Made by a program: the position numbers and the translations under genes
Source of the DNA: Enterobacteriaceae bacterium RIT693
GTDB taxonomy: Bacteria; Pseudomonadota; Gammaproteobacteria; Enterobacterales; Enterobacteriaceae
Length of the DNA stretch: 64,000 nucleotides
Direction: 5' to 3'
NCBI GenBank assembly: GCA_009668225.1
Contig: WJYK01000006.1
Coordinates: 62,001-126,000 of the forward strand
In this document: positions 59,454 to 64,000 of the stretch, one piece after another
How the letters are laid out: the number at the start of each line of letters is the position of its first letter
Numbering within the stretch: position 1 is the stretch's first letter
Notes under the pieces: generated by a model
Databases searched by the model: none
The model's input: the letters and a program-made list of their open reading frames with translations, nothing else
What the model was told of the DNA's origin: nothing

Positions 59454-60645
59454 AACGTAAAGCCTCAGCGGGTTGGGTCGCGGCGGCGCGCCACGAAGGG
59501 TAAAGCGTGGACAGCAGAGCAATGGCCATCGCCACAATGGCAATCACCACAACCTGTAACGGCTCGATAGCCACCGGCAACGCGGCGCCATCGAGCAGAA
59601 TGCCGATGACCGGCATTAAATTATTCAGCTGGCTGGCAAGCAGCGCCCCGAGCAAGGCCCCGAGCAGCGCACCAATGACGCCCGCGCCCGCACCCTGAAC
59701 CATAAACACCGCCATGATCTGGCGACGAGTCAGCCCCTGGGTTTGCAGAATCGCCACCTCGCCCTGCTTTTCCATCACCAGCAGGCCAAGGGAAGTAATG
59801 ATGTTAAAGGCGGCGACGGCAACGATCAGGCTCAGCAACAGCCCCATCATGTTTTTCTCCATGCGCACGGCCTGGAACAACTCGCCTTTGCGCTCGCGCC
59901 AGTCTTTCCATTCGGTGCCCTGCGGCAGCGTTTGCTGGCTCAGCACATCGACCTTGAGCGGCTCGGCAAGCCACAGGCGCCAGCCGGTGATATTGCCCGC
60001 CGGATAACGCATCAGGCGCGAGGCATCCTGCTGATTGACCAGCATCTGGTAGCCGTCCACTTCGCTGCTTGCCGCGAAGGTGCCAATCACGGTGAACAGA
60101 CGCTGGCTCGGCAAGCGCCCCATCGGCGTGAACTGGCTGGCGGACGGCACCATAATGCGGATAGTCTCGCCGCGCTTAACGCCCAGTGAACCGGCAAGCT
60201 GCTCACCAAGGATAACGTTGTACTGCCCGGCGACCAGGTCTGCCTGCTTGACGTTCACCAGGTACGGAGAAAGCGGGTCTTTTTCGTCCGGCTGCACGCC
60301 GAGCATCACGCCCACCGCCACGCTACGCGCGCTTTGCAGCACCACGTCGCCGGTGGTCAGCGGCGCAATACGGGTTACGCCCTGAAGCTTCAGGGAATCA
60401 GCGGGATGTTGTTGAGGGTTGATGGAGCCGAACGGCGAGGTGATCAACGCCTGCGGCATCAGCCCCAGGATGTTGTTTTGCAGCTCGCGCTCGAAGCCAT
60501 TCATGACCGAAAGTACCGTGACCAGCGCCATCACCCCAAGGGTGATGCCAATCGTCGACAGCCAGGAGACGAAGCGGCCAAAGCGGTCCGCTGCTCGCCC
60601 ACGCATGTAGCGCAGGCCTATAAATAACGCGACAGGTTGATACAT
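59446..60645 (-). CDS. lolC: LolC, lipoprotein-releasing permease
   Basis: 399 residues, E. coli length, four transmembrane helices. The periplasmic hook that recruits LolA is in the first periplasmic domain. First gene of lolCDE; the operon runs leftward. About 230 bases separate it from ycfT. Confidence 0.97.
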   Translation of the reverse strand: MYQPVALFIGLRYMRGRAADRFGRFVSWLSTIGITLGVMALVTVLSVMNGFERELQNNILGLMPQALITSPFGSINPQQHPADSLKLQGVTRIAPLTTGDVVLQSARSVAVGVMLGVQPDEKDPLSPYLVNVKQADLVAGQYNVILGEQLAGSLGVKRGETIRIMVPSASQFTPMGRLPSQRLFTVIGTFAASSEVDGYQMLVNQQDASRLMRYPAGNITGWRLWLAEPLKVDVLSQQTLPQGTEWKDWRERKGELFQAVRMEKNMMGLLLSLIVAVAAFNIITSLGLLVMEKQGEVAILQTQGLTRRQIMAVFMVQGAGAGVIGALLGALLGALLASQLNNLMPVIGILLDGAALPVAIEPLQVVVIAIVAMAIALLSTLYPSWRAAATQPAEALRYE

Positions 60646-60879
60646 GAAGTCCGTCTTGTTGCGGGTTGCCTAAGCAAAGATCCTGGAAGTATACGACACC
60701 TCCCCGGCCAAATGAATTCTAACGCCTAAATTATTCCCGTTACTTCTCAAGCGCCTGCAACTTTTCCTAAATTTACCAAATCAGCGCCAAAAACAGACAA
60801 TTGAGGTCGTGATCGCCGCGTGATGCCGCCAGGATAAAAGGCCAATGACGACGATAAGACACAAAGACGTGGATATGGC

Positions 60880-61944
60880 ATGAAGAAAAAGCAACTCTGG
60901 ATCAACCAAATCAAAGGATTATGTATTTGTCTGGTGGTTATCTACCATTCGGTTATCACTTTCTATCCTCACCTTACCGCCCTCGGGCCAGGCCTGAATC
61001 AGTACATCGCCAAGCTGTGGGTTTACCTCAATCTCTACCTCGCCCCCTTCCGTATGCCGGTGTTTTTCTTTATTTCCGGTTACCTGATAACCCGCTATAT
61101 CCATGAGGTCAGGTGGCGCGACAGCGTGGATAAACGGCTGTGGAGCATTTTCTATGTGCTGCTGCTGTGGGGCCTGATTCAGTGGGTCGCACTTACGTAC
61201 CTCAACCAGTGGCTGGCGCCCGAGCTTGAGCGTAACCCGGCTTCGAACGCCGCCTACGCCGATTCGCTCGCGCAGTTCGCCATTAGTATGGCAAAGGCAA
61301 GCACCAGCCTGTGGTATCTCTACGCCCTGCTGGTCTACTTCGTGATGTTTAAAGCGCTGCGCCGCTACCGCATTCCCGTGCTGATGGTGCTGATGGGTAT
61401 CAACGTTATCATCGCCTTTGTGCCGCTGCCGTGGTGGGGACTGAACAGCGTGGTACGGAATATGGTTTATTACGGCCTCGGCGCGTGGTTTGGCCCTTTG
61501 CTGATGGCCTGGATGAAGGACTTCCGCTTTTCGCAACGTCCGTTTATCTGCGCAGGCGTCGCGATGGCCTCGCTGGCGCTTTACTTCGTAAACGTGCCGC
61601 TGGTGATTTCTCTGGTGTCTATCGTGGTTATCCTGCGCGTGTTCTACCTGCTGAACGGCTGGCGCGAAGCGCGTGAAGACGGCTTCCTTAACGTGGTCGG
61701 CTCGAACACCATCGCCATCTATACCACGCACCGCATTTTGATTGAGGCGATAAGCCTGATCATGATAGCCCGCATCAACAGCGGCAGCTTCCCGGACTCG
61801 CTGGTGCTGGCGATTCTGCTGGTGTACCCGTTTGTCAGCCTCGGCGTGTGTACGCTGGCCGGTCTCGGCTTCCGCAAGCTCTCCGTTGCCCTGTTCAGGG
61901 ATATGTTCTTCTCACCTCCGGCTAAAATCGCCGCGGGCTCCTGA
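60880..61944 (+). CDS. ycfT: YcfT, acyltransferase-3-family inner-membrane protein
   Basis: 354 residues (E. coli 357). About ten transmembrane helices and near-identical stretches ELWINQIKGLCICLVVIYHS-type start (here KQLWINQIKGLCICLVV) and IAIYTTHRIL. Belongs to the acyltransferase-3 family, but its substrate is not known. Conserved position next to lolC and mfd. Confidence 0.93.
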   Translation: MKKKQLWINQIKGLCICLVVIYHSVITFYPHLTALGPGLNQYIAKLWVYLNLYLAPFRMPVFFFISGYLITRYIHEVRWRDSVDKRLWSIFYVLLLWGLIQWVALTYLNQWLAPELERNPASNAAYADSLAQFAISMAKASTSLWYLYALLVYFVMFKALRRYRIPVLMVLMGINVIIAFVPLPWWGLNSVVRNMVYYGLGAWFGPLLMAWMKDFRFSQRPFICAGVAMASLALYFVNVPLVISLVSIVVILRVFYLLNGWREAREDGFLNVVGSNTIAIYTTHRILIEAISLIMIARINSGSFPDSLVLAILLVYPFVSLGVCTLAGLGFRKLSVALFRDMFFSPPAKIAAGS

Positions 61945-61952
61945 GCCTGATG

Positions 61953-61979
61953 GCAGCCCGCTCCGGCGGGTTGCTTTTT
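61953..61979 (+). terminator. Terminator of ycfT
   Basis: GCAGCCCGC (61953-61961) pairs with GCGGGTTGC (61966-61974, one G-T pair), loop TCCG, followed by TTTTTC. Confidence 0.85.
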
Positions 61980-62118
61980 CACGACATCATCCCCATTTCG
62001 GTGATTCGGTTGCTAATACAAAGCGATCGGGGATAATAATATCTAACTGCTTATCAATGGCTCGCGCACCGCCTGCCCTCGGGCTGGCGGAACAACCTAC
62101 GAGATCCTGACGCAATCT

Positions 62119-64000
62119 ATGCCTGAACACTATCGCTATTCCTTACCCGTAAAAGCCGCAGAACAACGTCTGCTGGGCGAGCTGACCGGTTCGGCCTGCG
62201 CCACCGAAGTGGCTGAAATCGTTGAACGCCATAGCGGCCCGGTGGTACTGATTGCCCCGGACATGCAGAACGCGCTGCGCCTGCACGATGAAATTACCCA
62301 GTTCACCGACAACCTGGTTGTTAATCTCGCCGACTGGGAAACGCTGCCGTACGACAGCTTCTCGCCGCATCAGGAAATCATTTCGTCGCGCCTGTCCACG
62401 CTTTACCAACTGCCGACCATGCAGCGCGGCGTGCTGATCATGCCGGTGAATACGCTGATGCAGCGCGTTTGCCCGCACAGCTACCTGCACGGCCACGCGC
62501 TGGTGATGAAAAAGGGCCAGCGCCTGTCGCGGGATAACCTGCGCGCGCAGCTGGAGCAGGCGGGCTACCGCAGCGTCGATCAGGTGATGGAGCACGGCGA
62601 GTTTGCCACCCGTGGCGCCTTACTTGACCTTTATCCGATGGGCAGCAGCCAGCCGTACCGCATCGATTTCTTTGATGATGAAATCGACAGCCTGCGCGTC
62701 TTCGACGTGGACTCCCAGCGTACGCTGGAAGAAGTTGACGCCATCAACCTGCTGCCGGCCCATGAATTTCCGACCGACAAAAATGCGATTGAGCTGTTCC
62801 GCAGCCAGTGGCGCGACAAGTTTGACGTGAAGCGTGACGCCGAGCACATCTATCAACAGGTCAGTAAAGGCACGCTGCCCGCGGGCATCGAATACTGGCA
62901 GCCGCTGTTCTTCAGCGAACCGCTGCCAACGCTGTTTAGCTATTTCCCGGCCAACACGCTGCTGGTGAATACCGGCGATCTGGAAGCCAGCGCCGAACGC
63001 TTCTGGCTGGATGCGAACGCCCGCTATGAAAACCGTGGCGTTGACCCCATGCGCCCTCTTCTGCCGCCGGAAGATCTGTGGCTGAAAACCGATTCGCTGT
63101 TTAGCGAGCTGAAAGCCTGGCCGCGCGTGCAGCTCAAAACGGAATCACTGGCGAAAAAGGCCGCCAACGTGAACCTGGGTTACCAGGCGCTGCCGGATCT
63201 GGCCGTTCAGGCACAGCAAAAAGCCCCGCTGGACAGCCTGCGTAAATTCCTTGAGTCCTTTACCGGGCCGGTGATTTTCTCGGTGGAAAGCGAAGGCCGC
63301 CGCGAAGCTTTGGGCGAACTGCTCGGGCGCATTAAAGTCGCGCCAAAACGCATCTACCGCCTGGAAGAAGCCGAAGGCAATGGCCGCTATCTGACGATCG
63401 GCGCCAGCGAACACGGCTTTATCGACACCCTGCGCAACCGGGCGCTGATTTGCGAAAGCGACCTGCTGGGCGAACGCGTCAGCCGTCGCCGTCAGGACAG
63501 CCGCCGCACGATTAACCCGGACACGCTGATCCGCAACCTGGCCGAGCTGCACGCAGGCCAGCCGGTGGTTCACCTGGAACACGGCGTGGGCCGCTATGCC
63601 GGGCTGACCACGCTGGAAGCCGGTGGCATTACCGCCGAATACCTGATGCTGACCTACGCGGGCGACGCCAAACTCTACGTCCCGGTCTCCTCCCTGCACC
63701 TGATTAGCCGTTACGCCGGTGGCGCCGACGACAACGCGCCGCTGCATAAGCTGGGCAGCGATGCCTGGTCCCGCGCTCGCCAGAAAGCGGCGGAGAAAGT
63801 GCGCGACGTCGCCGCCGAACTGCTGGATATCTATGCCATGCGTGCCGCCAAAGAGGGCTTTGCCTTTAAGCACGACCGTGAGCAGTACCAGCTGTTCTGC
63901 GACAGCTTCCCGTTTGAAACCACGCCGGATCAGGCCCAGGCTATCAACGCCGTGCTGAGCGATATGTGTCGCCCGCTGGCGATGGACAGGCTGGTGTGCG
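62119..64000 (+). CDS. mfd: Mfd, transcription-repair coupling factor (5' part)
   Basis: The first 627 residues of about 1148; the gene runs off the window. The start MPEHYRYSLPVKAAEQRLLGEL matches E. coli. It covers the UvrB-homology module (about 1-330, YDSFSPHQEIISSRLSTLYQL), the RNA polymerase-interacting domain with HLEHGVGRYAG (about 470-480), and the beginning of the translocase domain. The helicase motifs lie beyond the window. It displaces stalled polymerase and recruits UvrA. Confidence 0.97.
   Translation, partial: MPEHYRYSLPVKAAEQRLLGELTGSACATEVAEIVERHSGPVVLIAPDMQNALRLHDEITQFTDNLVVNLADWETLPYDSFSPHQEIISSRLSTLYQLPTMQRGVLIMPVNTLMQRVCPHSYLHGHALVMKKGQRLSRDNLRAQLEQAGYRSVDQVMEHGEFATRGALLDLYPMGSSQPYRIDFFDDEIDSLRVFDVDSQRTLEEVDAINLLPAHEFPTDKNAIELFRSQWRDKFDVKRDAEHIYQQVSKGTLPAGIEYWQPLFFSEPLPTLFSYFPANTLLVNTGDLEASAERFWLDANARYENRGVDPMRPLLPPEDLWLKTDSLFSELKAWPRVQLKTESLAKKAANVNLGYQALPDLAVQAQQKAPLDSLRKFLESFTGPVIFSVESEGRREALGELLGRIKVAPKRIYRLEEAEGNGRYLTIGASEHGFIDTLRNRALICESDLLGERVSRRRQDSRRTINPDTLIRNLAELHAGQPVVHLEHGVGRYAGLTTLEAGGITAEYLMLTYAGDAKLYVPVSSLHLISRYAGGADDNAPLHKLGSDAWSRARQKAAEKVRDVAAELLDIYAMRAAKEGFAFKHDREQYQLFCDSFPFETTPDQAQAINAVLSDMCRPLAMDRLVC

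Overview
The window is chromosomal DNA of a member of the Enterobacteriaceae. Many gene products read as close relatives of Escherichia proteins (Icd, PurB, PhoP/PhoQ, PotABCD, LolCDE, Mfd and others), and the block rluE-icd / nudJ-mnmA-hflD-purB-phoPQ-roxA / pepT / potABCD / cobB-nagK-lolEDC-ycfT-mfd follows the Escherichia gene order. The bluRF-ycgZ-ymgA-ariR, yeaK-yoaI-yeaL, nimRT and yeaO genes are also Escherichia-like, but they are arranged differently and mixed with extra genes, so this is a related genus rather than E. coli. I do not name a species.

Layout. 1-3.6 kb: end of an unidentified gene, then the blue-light/cold module (repressor BluR, photoreceptor BluF, small connector proteins YcgZ, YmgA, AriR). 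3.6-6.7 kb: acetyltransferase, Nudix hydrolase, phosphotransferase, yeaK, the 34-codon membrane peptide yoaI, yeaL. 6.6-11.6 kb: a four-gene polar amino-acid ABC importer, then a chemoreceptor behind a FliA-type promoter. 11.6-16.5 kb: nimR/nimT, a methyltransferase, a GATase-like protein, a TudS-like protein, yeaO. 16.6-29.3 kb: an accessory stretch with a LysR regulator and a metallo-hydrolase-like exoprotein, a reductase-type SDR, yqaE, fumD, an O-acyltransferase, a Fur-boxed secreted small protein, a small tRNA cluster, psiE and a secreted chitin-binding metallopeptidase. 29.3-38.7 kb: conserved core (icd to roxA). 38.7-49.6 kb: accessory island between roxA and pepT, which are neighbours in E. 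coli. It carries an MscS-type channel, an AT-rich segment with a HAD phosphatase, and a reverse transcriptase-nitrilase fusion with a small membrane partner (a DRT type 1-like anti-phage system). 49.6-64 kb: conserved core again (pepT, potABCD, cobB, nagK, lolEDC, ycfT, start of mfd).

Four features stand out. (1) Between potD and cobB lie about 570 non-coding bases that resolve into two inverted copies of one structured RNA element. At least three helices keep their pairing while changing sequence. I suspect an orphan mobile-element RNA such as a HEARO/omega-RNA, but cannot test it. (2) Behind the metallo-hydrolase gene and behind purB, a terminator hairpin is present twice, about 150 bases apart, and the two intervening elements share the same nested hairpin core. 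A third hairpin pair brackets the whole 3.2-kb MscS segment after roxA. (3) The RT-nitrilase defence gene is intact, with RT and nitrilase active sites visible. (4) The tRNA cluster at 25 kb resembles the E. coli thrU-tyrU-glyT order, but its tRNA-Tyr is missing and one member has an abnormal anticodon arm.

How the genes work together: the core blocks serve the TCA cycle and purine synthesis (icd, purB), tRNA/rRNA modification (mnmA, rluE), Mg2+/envelope sensing (phoPQ), lipoprotein export (lolCDE), polyamine and peptide nutrition (potABCD, pepT) and amino-sugar and protein deacetylation metabolism (nagK, cobB). The accessory blocks add nutrient uptake, chemotaxis, surface modification, iron-responsive secretion, exoenzyme production and phage defence.
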